Source: Lutjanus erythropterus | Taxonomy: Eukaryota; Chordata; Actinopteri; Lutjaniformes; Lutjanidae | Direction of reading: 5' to 3' | Assembly: GCA_020091685.1 (NCBI GenBank) | Contig: CM034599.1 | Coordinates: 1,369,641-1,433,640, forward strand | Length of the DNA: 64,000 nt | Shown: positions 51,801 through 62,880 of the stretch, in pieces | How positions within the stretch are numbered: the stretch's first letter is position 1 | Layout: each line of letters begins with the position of its first letter | Made by a program: the position numbers and the translations under genes | The notes under the pieces: model-generated | What the model was told of the DNA's origin: nothing | The model's input: the letters and a program-made list of their open reading frames with translations, nothing else | The model's database searches: none

Positions 51801-54041
51801 TCACTACAGGTCAAGTTTCTTGAGTAGCGTTGACTACCATGATGGACTCTCAAAAAACCTCAGCCCTCAAAGAATCAGAATGGAAAACTGTTAAAAACAG
51901 GAATCAATAAGCAGAATTGGAATTATTAAAATCTATTTATCTATTTCTCCTGACTTTGGCGTGTTACTCAGCCTTCTTCCTGACAAGCTGACATGCTTGG
52001 TACCAGTGGATTTCTCAGGTCTTAACATCTCATATGATACCTGCAGAGATTAAACTAACAGTTTGGAATCTGAAAATGTCAAGAAAAATCTGTGAAATAC
52101 CTTCAACTTCCTGATTTCCTCACACAGTGTGAAAAATGATCTAAAGCAGGATGTTTCTAATTTCCCACCGATCCTCAGGTTGACATTAAAAGGTTTTCAC
52201 AGTTGTATTATTTCTGTGTTGTGTTATGGATGCAGTGTAAACGTGTCCTCTCTCGTGTCCTGCAGTGGTGATGGTGTGCCTTCTGCGCTACGCCCAGGTG
52301 ATTGAACACAGCCACCGATGTTGGGTCAACACCAGCGCTCTGGTGTCGGGCTGCACCAACGCCGTGGGCCTGGTCATGGTGGGAAACTTCCAGGTAAATA
52401 TGACATCAGTACACTCGACCTTTTGCTTCTTTTTTTGGATCTCAGACGAGTCTTCTCAGTGTCCCGTTGTGTTTGTCAGGTCGATCACGCCAAGTCTCTT
52501 CACTATGTTGGCGCCGGGGTGGCGTTCCCAGCAGGGCTGCTGTTCGTGTGCCTGCAGTGTGTCCTCACCTACCGGGTGGCTGTGACCGCCCTCGACTACT
52601 GGATGGCCCATTTCAGAGTGGCTCTGGCACTGGGAGCAATGGTCTCTCTTGTCCTCAGTATCCTTTACTTACTGGTGGGAGGGTCACTTAAAAAATGTAT
52701 TTCAGTGCACTTATAAAGTACATGTTAAAATCAAGTCAGTAATCTAATCCAACTATCACATTAAAGTTATGTAACTTGATTACCTCAATAGAAAGTATGG
52801 TAACATTGTTAAGCCTAAATTAGTGTTTGTAATGATTATTTTCATCATTGATTAATTGGACAATATTTTTTTTTCAATTAATCAATAAGTTATTTGGTCA
52901 ATGAAGAAGTTTTTTTAAATATCAAAAATGACTCAGAATGATTAAACAATCAATTAAAATGTTGTTGAAAAATAGGTCCAAACGTTGGTGTGTTCCACAT
53001 TTAGAACTATTTTTCAAGTCTTTCCTGTAAAGATTATTTTCATTATCAATTAATCTGCTGATCATCTTCTCCATTTAATAGTTAGATATCTCGTCCATAA
53101 AATGTCAGAAAATGGTGAAAAATGTTGATCAAAGTTGAAGATGACGTCCTCAAATGTCAGATACTCAGTTTACTGTCAGAGAGGAGAAAAACACCAGAAA
53201 ATATTCACATTTAAGAAGCTGAAATCAGAGAATTTAGACTTTTTCAATTAAAAAATGTCTTAAAATTATTAATCAGTGTCCAAAATAGATGCAGATTAAT
53301 TTAATATTTGATTAATACTGGATTAATCATTGTTTTATATTTGCTGTAGGGTTATTCATTTGTCCGGTTGTTTGTTGGACATGATTGATTGATTGATTGA
53401 GTGATTGAGTGATTGAGTGATTGATTGATTGATTGATTTGAGTAAAGGAGAAAAAAATGTTGAAAATTCTACCCAGAGAAGCATTTTTCCACTAGAGGTC
53501 ATGATAATCACAGCAGCTGTTTGTTCACTGTACATGGAAGGATATCGTTCTTTATTTTAAAATTGTAATCCTACTAATAGTTTTTCTAAATGTATCTGTA
53601 ATCTGATTACATCTTGGAATACAGTTACCTTTATGTTTGACTTAGCACAGCCAAAAATGTCAGAACAAAGCTTCAGTCTTTTATTTGTTTTCTTGTGTCC
53701 CTGAGATGTTTGTCCTCCTTAATGTCCTCCTCCTCCCAGGCGGCATCTTCTTCATCCACGAGAGCTTCATCCTGCAGCACGCCGCCGCCATCTGCGAGTG
53801 GGTCTTCACCGTGGACATCCTGGTTTTTTACGGCACCTTCACCTACGAGTTCGGCACCGTCACCAGCGAGACCATGATGGCCGGCCTACAGCAGAGTCAC
53901 CACCACGGTTCAGGGGTCATCATGGGCCCCAGGGCCCGGGGCTCGGCTCTGGGCGGGGCCACCAAGGGCCTCAAGTCCCCCGGAGGGAGCAGCACATCCA
54001 CACATCTCAACTGTACCCCGGAGAGCATAGCCATGTTGTAG
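46640..54041 (+). CDS. tmem150a: Transmembrane protein 150A
   Basis: Six-pass plasma-membrane protein of the DRAM/TMEM150 (Sfk1-like) family that modulates the PI4KA-EFR3-TTC7 complex and so PI4P/PI(4,5)P2 supply (family knowledge). Coding exons: 46640-46704, 48276-48323, 48423-48509, 48895-48962, 52266-52393, 52480-52657, 53740-54041; 291 aa plus stop, human 271. The N-terminus [20 protein letters not shown] is near-identical to human. [19 protein letters not shown] leads to a sequon at N41 in a Cys-containing extracellular loop, then [35 protein letters not shown] and [15 protein letters not shown]. The tail has a His/Gly/Pro-rich insert (about 240-275) longer than human, then the conserved [16 protein letters not shown]. 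Introns 2 and 4 are transposon-rich. Confidence 0.96.
46955..48040. repeat. MITE family G: inverted ends with a satellite-like interior
   Basis: The left end (gtaatattccgacaaaaaactctgagactaaaagt region) is inversely related to the right end (actttaatctctagaaattcttgg ... agaatattctctccc). From 47455 onward about ten degenerate units carry ttgtaaatttgtgactttaatctcagag. It lies in the tmem150a intron before exon 2. Confidence 0.65.
49036..49390 (+). repeat. Dispersed fish repeat (aaaggaatagtgcaacattt start)
   Basis: Starts aaaggaatagtgcaac and continues with text I recognise from a common interspersed family of percomorph genomes. Non-coding. The right boundary is uncertain. Confidence 0.45.
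49596..49848 (-). repeat. MITE family A copy, inverted, internally shortened
   Basis: Bounded by TAGAACTGCAAC and GTTGCAGCCCTA. The left two-thirds match the family core in inverse (tctgatttcagcttcttaaa, tgacagtaaactgaa), and the middle is deleted. Confidence 0.8.
49850..52265 (+). other. Rest of the long tmem150a intron 4
   Basis: No supported gene. A C/T-rich stretch at 50100-50420 keeps frames open. A tggttccccgcctggggctg repeat end lies at 50800-50895 and a GGGGTGTCACG-type transposon end at about 50910. The rest shows nothing. Confidence 0.55.
52825..53330 (+). repeat. Composite family A element in tmem150a intron 6
   Basis: Two family A heads in tandem (about 52830 and 53031) joined by a spacer whose ends (ttgaaaaatag 52975 region and ctatttttcaa 53007-53017) are inverted copies of each other. 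The second head continues into a full core. The same layout occurs inverted at 62311-62721. Confidence 0.7.
53392..53438 (+). repeat. (GATT)n/(GAGT) tetranucleotide repeat
   Basis: About 11 units of GATT with some GAGT variants. Confidence 0.93.
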
Positions 54042-55616
54042 CTCTGCAGCAGCCAAAGCTCTGAGACGTCCCTGCAGAGGGAGGACGGCAGGAGGACAGA
54101 GGCGTGGAGAAGATCTGACGTTTAACCATCAAACCAACACCAGGTGACCCGTCTGTACTGCTGTACATCTTTACTTTATTTTCCAGCGTCGGTGCGAGCC
54201 GCCGCTCCAGTCAAATGTCACGTTTTTTGTTGAAGGAGGGCTGAATGTGTGGAACCAGTGTGAGAACTGGAACCATGAATGTTTCTGAGATGGCTGTCGG
54301 TTTGGGGAATTCTTCACTTGAGTTTGTTGTTTTTTTCTAAACAAACTCCGCCCCCCACCCTCCTTCATGAACTACCTGATGCTTTGTGGCCCACCTGTTC
54401 TGGCCTTTTTGCTTATCTCTGCACGGCACACTTTTTGAATGAGAGAAAAAGAATTAATGTTTGAGTTTGCGTAGTCAGTAGAAAATATTGAATGTTTGAG
54501 AAGTGAATAGTCAACAGTTTTTTTTTTAATGTTTTATGGCCTTTTTATTCAATCAAGCATAATTTATCTGTCACATGATTGGCAAAAATCATTCCACCGA
54601 CTACTTTATTTGGTTGCACAGATAATTTTAATTTTGATTGTATTTTTAAAATTATTTTTCACAATATGTCCATGTGTATCCTGAGCCATGGTCACAAATA
54701 TGACCATATTCCATTTCACTGACATGTGAGTGCAGGAGGCTGAGCTGAGTGCGTCTCAATCACTCTGAACTGAGAATCAGTCCATTATCGTCCCACAGGT
54801 TGCATGATCGGATGAATTACATTTCATGCTACTGTTTTCATTCACTGACTGTCCTGACCGGTGCAATAATTGCCATCAATCATCTAATAATTGACACTCC
54901 TCTGGAGTGAATAATGCCTTCTTCAGTGTGTTGGAGTTGAACGCAGGGCTCTTTTTGTTTTAAGAAAAGGTGACACTAAGATATTTGAAGTGACCTCTGT
55001 CTTCTGGTAAAACAAGCGCCTGTGTGGAAGAAAACTAAAGCAACGTTTCCACCCACAGTATCTGCGACTTTTAGTCCCAGGAAATACTTTTAAAGCAACT
55101 TAGAGGCTCCTTCAGCCTGTTGTCTCTGTTTCCACCACATCCTACAGCTGAGAAAGTCAGTTTTTTCCTTCCTGAATCCCAACACTGATTCTGAACTTCC
55201 AAGAACTGATCTGATACCAGTGCATTTAATGAGTCCCATTTCAGTGTATTCACCAATACTTGATCCAGCATTTTAGACTAGAGGCATTTCTGATACGTTA
55301 CAGAAACAATCATAATCATTAACACATTAGTCTGCTGACATTTGAAAAAAGCAACAGCTGTATTTACATATAGGTTTTGCATGCAACTACACAACGATGA
55401 TGTTAGTTGCATCTGTCGTTCACTTTCTTCTTTAATTCCATGTTGATGTGTTGAAGTACAATGAACAAAAAAAAAGTGGTTTGCAGCTGTATATTTTTTA
55501 AAATGTTGGCTGAACTAAAAAGCTGTGAGTTCACGTTCCAATACCATTTTTTCTATTCCAATTTTGATACCAGAATGTAGCATAACAACCGATCATTATT
55601 TAACTGTAAATACTTA

Positions 55617-55885
55617 TGTAACTAATGATTATTTTCATCATTAATTAATCGGTCGGTTATTTTCTTAAATAATTGATTAGTTGTTTGGTCTATAAAATGT
55701 CAGAAAATGATTAAAAATGTTGATCAGTGCTTCCTAAAGTCCAAGATGACGTCCTCAAATGTCTTGTTTTGCCCACAACCAAAGGATATTCAGTTTACTG
55801 TCAGAGAGGAATAAAGAAACCAGAGCATGTTCACATTTAAGACGCTGAAATCAGAGAGTTTAGACATCTTTTCCCAAAAGAAAAA
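55617..55885 (+). repeat. MITE family A copy
   Basis: Well-preserved core: tggtctataaaatgtcagaa, aaagtccaagatgacgtcc, ttcagtttactgtcagagag. The terminal TGCAAC bases are lost. Confidence 0.8.
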
Positions 55886-56670
55886 AAAAACAAAACGCTG
55901 ATGCATTCAGCCCAACCTTAGTTTACGCAATACATCCATTTGGGATTGTAGACCCTGTCGCAGACAACTTCACCAAGCAGGAAATGAATGATTTTACCCC
56001 TGAGAAAAAGTGAAGAGTGCTCACTCTGCAACTAATTCTGGTGACTGGAACGTCCCCTCAAGTGTTCTGCACACAAGAGTTGGGAGAAATAATTGATTCT
56101 TAGCTGCAATGCAATTCGATGCAGGAAAGTCAGTAATCAGACATTTAAAACAGCTCAGATAACCCTAGTCCCCAGAACTGAATTTAGACCCTGGTCCCTG
56201 TGGTGGAAACGCACTAACTTCCTCCAAAGGTTCCTCTTTACTGTGGTGGAAATGTGGCTTATAGTCCAACTAACATGTTTCCAGAGTAACTGTTCTTGTC
56301 CACACACTGATTTGATTCCAGGCTGGACCTTTGGAAGCCTTATTTTGAGTTTTGAGAAGAACCTTCCTGTTAGATCTGAAGTGACGTGAAGCCTCTTCAG
56401 TGGTGACAGAGGACGTTTGGTTCACACAAGTTAACTGAGAGGTGAAAATGATGCTTGTAGACTTTGTGCCATAAACCTCATGGTGTCAGAAGAGAGTTAC
56501 AGCCAGACAGAACTACACAGGTTGTAAACTGAGGTTTTTGTTTTTTTCATTTCTTGTTGCCAATTTCTCTTAAAGTGATCATTATCTTGACACCAAACTG
56601 CCACAAACTAAAGCTGACTAATGCCACCAGATTTATGTTACACTCCGATTCAGATTTGGTTTCATAACGC

Positions 56671-56692
56671 ACACACACACACACACACACAC
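56671..56692 (+). repeat. (AC)11 microsatellite
   Basis: Uninterrupted AC dinucleotides followed by CTCTCTC. Confidence 0.9.
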
Positions 56693-56974
56693 TCTCTCTC
56701 AGTATTCTGCCCTCTCCATAGTGTTGATACATGTTTAACTGTTTAACCACTGGATGCCAGCAGCAATACATGTTTTTAAAAAGGTCACATCACCTACCTC
56801 TTTTATCTTTTGTGGGTTTGATGTTCTGAGTTCCAACATGTTTCCAGTTACGGACGCCCTGAGAGGCAAGTGAAAAAAAATTCTGATGATAGGATAAACT
56901 TTTAAAGTTGAAAGTTTTCATCTGTGAAACGGGTGGAAAAAGTTTTGGGAGGTTATTTTTTTTTAAAATACTTA

Positions 56975-57159
56975 TTGTTGTAATATTGATTTCAGCCACA
57001 AGAGGCTGAAGTGCACCACTACCTCGTAACTGGCTAACAAACAGGATATGTACGTTGTGTTTAGAGGGCTGGAAGAAACATGAACGTCTTTAGTCCTGAT
57101 GAGAACATGGAGTAGTGGTGCACTTCAGCCTCATGTGGCCAAAGTGAGTATTACAACAA
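56975..57159. repeat. Long foldback hairpin, 48-nt arms
   Basis: Arms 56975-57022 and 57112-57159 are inverted copies: by hand, 42 of 48 positions pair by Watson-Crick rules, two more are G-U, and the inner 21 are unbroken. The loop is 89 nt. The arm core reads gaggctgaagtgcaccacta. Confidence 0.9.
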
Positions 57160-57939
57160 CCAACACCTCGACACTGAACAAAAACTCACTGACATCTGGG
57201 TTTTATCTTCAGCAGGTACAGTTAGGATATTCCACTATTGATGATAACCGTGATCTTTAAAAAAATTCAATATTGATATCATTAATTAATAATACACATA
57301 TAATCCCGTTAAGCATACTGTATGCTGTTAAATCATTTTCCGTTTCTTTGTGTTCTCGCTCCACTAAGTGTAACTGCACTTTTTAGTTTTGTTTTTTGTG
57401 CAGTTCTGGTTACAGACTCTTTCTGCCTCCGTCCACTTGTATTTTAGTGTAATTCATTTGACAAAAAACAACTAAACATGCAGTAAACAAAGCTAAAATG
57501 AGTTTGACTCATAGCATTACTTTATTTTTAAACTTTTCTGTAGACATTGTGATAATATCGTTTTGTCCACAATAATCATGTAGCGAAAATCTGACATTAT
57601 GACAGCTACAACTGACATTCCCTCAACAGTCAGATGACTCTGAAGTCGTCAAAAAGGTATTTATCGTCCTGTCGGTCACTTCTGCTAATCTTTGTCATGT
57701 CAGCAACAAAAACCAGCTCAAACATTGTTGAGTTCGAAAGCGAGACTGAAGTAAAAATATGAAGAAGTAACCACCGTAACATCGTCATTGGCCTCCGTGC
57801 TACTTTCTAGTTTGTGATGTTGAAAGTGATACATCAGAGAAAAAAAAAAGACAAAAGCAAATCATCTACTGGCAACAGGAAAGAAGGCAATCGCACATTT
57901 TAGTTATTTTTATCCACTTTTTAAAAATCTGCACATATG

Positions 57940-58135
57940 CGCTCACAAAACTTTTTTCACTTGTTTTCACAGATGAAAAAGTAAAAATTTCACCTGACAG
58001 GTTTTTCCCCACTTGTCAAAACATTTTTTCACCTCGTCTAAAGTCATAAACACAGGATAGAAAATTATTTAGATCAGACTTAGAAAATGGATCACTGGAA
58101 TTTTGTTTTGTCTCTCAGGGCTTCCAAAAAAAATG
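57940..58135 (+). repeat. Dispersed repeat, also at 39235-39400
   Basis: Shares the same ordered blocks (aaaacttttttcac, agtcataaacacagg, aaaatggatcactgg, ctctcagggcttcca) with the other copy. Confidence 0.6.
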
Positions 58136-58920
58136 TTTTCAGGTTGAGGAAAGTATTTAAGACGGCGGTGTCTCAGCGATCCACAGCTTAACACATGAGG
58201 ATCTGTCATGACGAGTGTCAGAGTGGATCCACTGTTACACGTCACGTGTCGGGTCAGTTTTCTTTGCTTTTTGTGGAAATTATTTAACTTCTGTTTCTTT
58301 CTGATCTTGCCAAAAATGACTGGAATCCACTGGAGTTTGGTTGATTTTCTGTGTGTCGGCAGCAGGTGTATGAGTCGGTGTGAGTGCACTGTTTTAGCCT
58401 TATCCCTCTGTGTTGTGTGCCGGGGGAACATGTCCACATCGTTTCTTTATTTTTGTTTGTCTTGTGTTCAGCTGTAGCCGATTTCACCAAACTGTAACCG
58501 AGTCACAGGTGTGACTACAAATGGCAGCTTGTCTGAGCCCTCACATCAGGGTTTGCTTTATCCTTTTACACCATAACAACACCACTGTCCACAGGCCAAA
58601 ACTTCAAGGTGGATTTACAGCCTGTTTTCTTTTCCTTCTGTCACACAGTATCTGTGTTCATGTTACTAAAGGCTGCCTGACCCGCACACGTCCTGAACTC
58701 TAGCAACAACAACACAGAAACAGAAACGTCTATAAAAATGTATTAGTCTAATTTCCTGGATTTTAAATGTATGTAAGAGATGGTGACGGAGGAGTCCGAA
58801 CAGTCCCTGAAAACAAGTCAACACAGATTATTTTGTTTGTTTTTATAAATTCTGTAAATATGTATGATTTGTCTATCATTTAGGTATTTTCATTTGACAG
58901 AGATTTATATTCAAATATGA

Positions 58921-58926
58921 AATAAA
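58921..58926 (+). terminator. Candidate poly(A) signal AATAAA (plus strand)
   Basis: AATAAA in an AT-rich stretch followed by tgcagtgtcttgttt. It faces a minus-strand AATAAA about 125 bp away, as expected where two genes converge. Confidence 0.45.
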
Positions 58927-58946
58927 AATGATAAATTATTAGCAGA

Positions 58947-60664
58947 CGTTTTGCAGTGTCTTGTTTCACATCGTATTCATTCAGAACTTACCAACCTGAA
59001 CATGTGGTTAATGGAGTCTTTGGATGGTTGTTTCTTTATAGAAAAATTATTTATTCATTTGCAAGCAGAAATACAAACATTTTTTGTGCAGAGGACATAA
59101 AGAATATCTGACGTGTTTAGACGGTGTTGGTGGAAGGTCCAGTACTGAGTGAAAAGGATCGTCTGGATTATATGAAGTGTGGTTTTATGACGTACTTTGC
59201 CAGTCAGTGTATTGTTAGTCAGTGTATTGCCTGCAGTAGATAGTGATGGCACCAGAGAGGCCTTCACATTGTACATCATATTATTATACACATTTCTTAA
59301 CCCATTTTTAATGAGTCATGGGTTTATAATCTACGTGGAGTTGTATTTTTTTTTCTAACTAACAAATCGAAGCAGCTGTAGACAAACAACTCCTGTGTTC
59401 TCTGAGGTAAAATGGTTTGGAGGATATTTGCTTATATCAGAAGAATCTGTCTGCCATCGAGGTCGAGCTGTAAAAATATTCCAAATATAGATTGTACTTA
59501 AACTGATACTGATTTTTCAGGTTTCTACATTACACTGTGTTGCTGACTGTCTACAGCAGTACGCTGCTTGGCTTCCTGCACCGGTTCTCCTGCTGCTTCT
59601 CCAGGCTGGAGTGTGTCGACCACCATCTACTGCAGGTGATACACTGACTACGGATCAGTGCCTCAAACAGCCACACTTCAAAAAACCAACAGCAAACATG
59701 TGGAAGCAGTAAAAGTCTGTTGGTGATGTGGGAGTGTCATGTGATACTGAAGCATGAAAACCAGTTCAAACTGGTGATGTTTCTAAAGGTTTATCTGTTT
59801 TTTGGTCAGAAGAGGGAAGCTTCTTCCTCAAACATCAAGACAACATCATGGGACAAATTAAAGGGCAACTCCACCACACATGAAGGTCAGCATGAGGATG
59901 AATAAAACTATATAATGTCTTCTGTCCAGTCTGAAAAAATAAATCCTCTCTGCTTTGGCTCACAGACTACAAATCTGCAGAGTGTGGAGTTTAAACGATT
60001 TACCAAACAGGGACTAACAGACAGAAATGATGATCCAGTGTGACTGAGTTTAACTGAAAGTGAGGATCTCTGTCTGTGCTGCTTCAGTTTTAATCAGTCA
60101 TTAATGAGAACCCAGACTTAATGAAGTGTGCACTTTAAAATATCAAAATATTTCCTTCCTGTCTTTAAATAATTATTATCAAATAGAGATGTGTTTTTTG
60201 TGCATTGAAAGCTCATAAATTTATATAAAAAAGGAATAAAGAGGCTGAACTGAAAAGCTTCAGCGCCGCTGTCAACAGCAACTGATCTTAAAACATATTT
60301 CTCCTAACAACAGCAAGAAAAGAGCATTTATCCAACTTAGAAACATTTTCAATTCAATGTTCACGAACCTGATGCTGCATTCACACCACGTCAAAGGAAT
60401 GGAAAGAAGGAAAGCAACTTAAAAATTAAGCCTAAATTGTTATCTTGATTTTATTTAAATTGATCTGCAGATGTTCTGCAGAGTTCCTGATAATTCTGAC
60501 TCAAATATGAGGCTGACATCTTATTTTTGAACTTATTTCCCATCCAAATGCTTGGATTTGGATTCTGTATGAAATGACATGAATGCAGCATTTTGCATTT
60601 CCTGAGACGTTCATTGTTTTTTTTCTCATAATATTCAATAAAATGTCACCCCAGCGCCGTCGTG
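58947..60664 (-). other. rnf181: rnf181 3' side, possible 3'UTR
   Basis: No coding exon is seen. Minus-strand AATAAA candidates lie at 60450-60455 (about 210 nt after the stop) and 59050-59055 (about 1.6 kb). I cannot say which is used. Confidence 0.45.
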
Positions 60665-62105
60665 TCATGTGTACATGGCTCCATGTAGATCCTCCAGCCG
60701 GTGCTCCCTCTGCTTCCTTCTCTCCTGCAGGGCAGAAAATAAATATTAATAAGAGATAATATAATAATAATAAAGGAGGACGCCATGTTTAAAATCCGGC
60801 TAGAAGACGAGGATCAGTTGAACTCACTCACCTTGTCCTTTTTAAACTCCTCGTACTCTGGATTGTCAGTTGGTAATTCAAGTCTGCAGAGTGGACAGGA
60901 GTTTGTCTAAAGATTTAAAAAGAACTCTGAGTCAAACGTTTCCTTCACACATCTGATGGTAAATTAAATTCTGAATTATGAATGTGTGAGCTTTACCTTG
61001 CCGAGCCATGGCAGAATACATCCTGAGTGGAAAAGGTGTTTGCAGGGCATTTCTCGAACCGTTTCCTGTTCCTCAAACTCCAGCAAACACACAGGACACT
61101 TGAGACCTTTGTCTGCAAGGAGAGAAAGTCACATTATATCCCTCTAATGTCGTTAATCCAGGAGAGGTTTGTAAAATACGCTTTCTCTTTTCCTGCATCA
61201 GACTGCTTCACGTTCACCCAGGAGCTCTGACTGATGATAATGACAGGTTTCACTGGAGCAACTGAAGAAGAAAGTCACTCAGGCACAAACTGCAAACAAC
61301 GATCCCTCAGCCTCGCTGTGAGCATCACTTCTCCCTCTACATTTATACTCAAGAGATCTTTTATAAAAGAAGAACAAACACAACGAGACACACTCACAAA
61401 GAAAAGTCAACAACTGGCCAATAAAAGACATTAAAATGTTCCAATTAGGGAAGATAATTTGATCAATTAAAATATTTAAAAGGTAAAATAAATTAGAGTT
61501 TCGTAACACAGATACAAGCAGAAGTTGGGAGGTTTAGAATCAAATTCCTAAAATTTCCAAAAGATGTAAGTTTACTACATTTAAAGGGACAATTAACCCC
61601 AAAAATACACAGTTTTCCTCTGTTTTGTGTCTTGGAGAGATTTCAGTCCAGTTTCATCATATAAAATATCATCATGTTTACCATCACTGCTCATAAATCA
61701 CAAGAGCGACAGACAGAATCCAGACTGACTGAACAACAGTTTTACAACAAAACGTGAGAAAAATGTTGGCTGTCAGTAAAAAATGGCGGCTCGACTGTCA
61801 CCTGCTTGTTCCGGAGAGATGACGACCACGGTGAGGGTCTGAACAGCTGTTTTGGCAGCTGGAGGAGGAAGTCTCTGGTCCCAGTCTGACAGGTCGAAGG
61901 CCCCCGAGTCCATCAAGTCCAGACCCTGCATTAAAGACCTACACACAGAGACCAGCAGCCAATCAGAGCCCTGCACACTGTTAACCACAATGAGTCAGGT
62001 GTGTGTTGAGCGGCGTCACCTGGCCAGTTCCAGCAGAGCGTTTTGACGATACTGTTCCTCAGGGTTGGTGGGCTCACAGTCGTGTTCATCAAAGTAGGAA
62101 GCCAT
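60665..62105 (-). CDS. rnf181: RING-H2 E3 ubiquitin ligase RNF181
   Basis: Small cytosolic E3 ubiquitin-protein ligase; the human protein binds integrin alpha-IIb/beta-3 and other partners (family knowledge). Coding exons on the minus strand: 62105-62020, 61938-61802, 61112-60997, 60906-60832, 60724-60665; 157 aa plus stop, human 153. The N-terminus [12 protein letters not shown] and the [11 protein letters not shown] segment match human. The RING-H2 finger spans residues 80-120 with Cys80, Cys83, Cys98, His100, His103, Cys106, Cys117 and Cys120 all present ([34 protein letters not shown]). The C-terminus [12 protein letters not shown] is almost unchanged from human. The start has A at -3. 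An acceptor-like CTGACTGTCAG just upstream (near 62140) hints at a 5'UTR intron. Confidence 0.97.
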
Positions 62106-62310
62106 GTTGGTCCAGCTTGTGTCCTCGTAGCATTAAGACACCTGACAGTCAGAGAGACGGACGAAGGACGATCAATCGTGTGTCAAAAACATTTCTGTCA
62201 AAACTCTCAACTATTATTTTATACATCACTGATGAGAGACTGACAACCAGGACGCCACAACAAACTTCTCCTTTCTCTGATATCTATTATTTCTTCATAA
62301 ATAAAACACT

Positions 62311-62721
62311 TAGAGCTGCAATGATTAATCAATTAATTGATTGTTAAATTAACTGCCAACTGATTAGTCATTTTGAGTCATTTTTTAAGAAAAAGTCATC
62401 GCTCTCAAATGGACATTTTCTGGTTTCTTTCTGGTTTCTGAGGACGTCCTGTGGACATTTGCATTTTTGACATTTTATGGACCAGACAACAAATTGATTA
62501 CTCAACTAACTGACTAATCAAGAAAATGATTGGCATATTGATTGATAATGAAAAAGACTACATTACAGGAAAGACTTGAAAAATAGGTCCGAGCATGCAG
62601 CACACAGATGGACATGTTTGGACGTCTTTGACAAGATTTTGACAGCATTAATTAATTGATTAATCAGGAAAATAATCCACAGATTAATCAACAATGACAG
62701 GAATCATTAGTTGCAACCCTA
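62311..62721 (-). repeat. Composite family A element, inverted
   Basis: Bounded by TAGAGCTGCAAT and GTTGCAACCCTA. In inverse it has head, spacer, a 24-bp block identical to 53007-53030 (here 62563-62586), a second head and a core, as in the 52825-53330 element. Confidence 0.75.
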
Positions 62722-62722
62722 G

Positions 62723-62880
62723 CTACAACAATTAGTCAATCAAAATAAATTAATTAGCAACTATTTTGATAAGAAATCAATCATTTTATTAATTTTTCAA
62801 GAAGAAAATATAAAAAATATCTTCCATTTCTGACAGTAAATGTCAGTAAATGGATTTTTTCAACATTTTATAGACCAGCT
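62723..62880 (-). repeat. Family A fragment, inverted
   Basis: Begins gctacaacaattagtcaatc and ends ttttatagaccagct, the inverse of the family head through tggtctataaaa. Confidence 0.6.

Larger units (their letters stand above)
54042..58945 (+). other. tmem150a: tmem150a downstream region, possible long 3'UTR
   Basis: No further coding exon is seen on either strand. The first convincing plus-strand poly(A) context after the stop is AATAAA at 58921-58926, which would give a 4.9-kb 3'UTR. An unrecognised non-canonical site nearer the stop is equally possible. It holds a family A copy (55617-55885), the 56975-57159 hairpin and a dispersed repeat (57940-58135). Confidence 0.4.
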
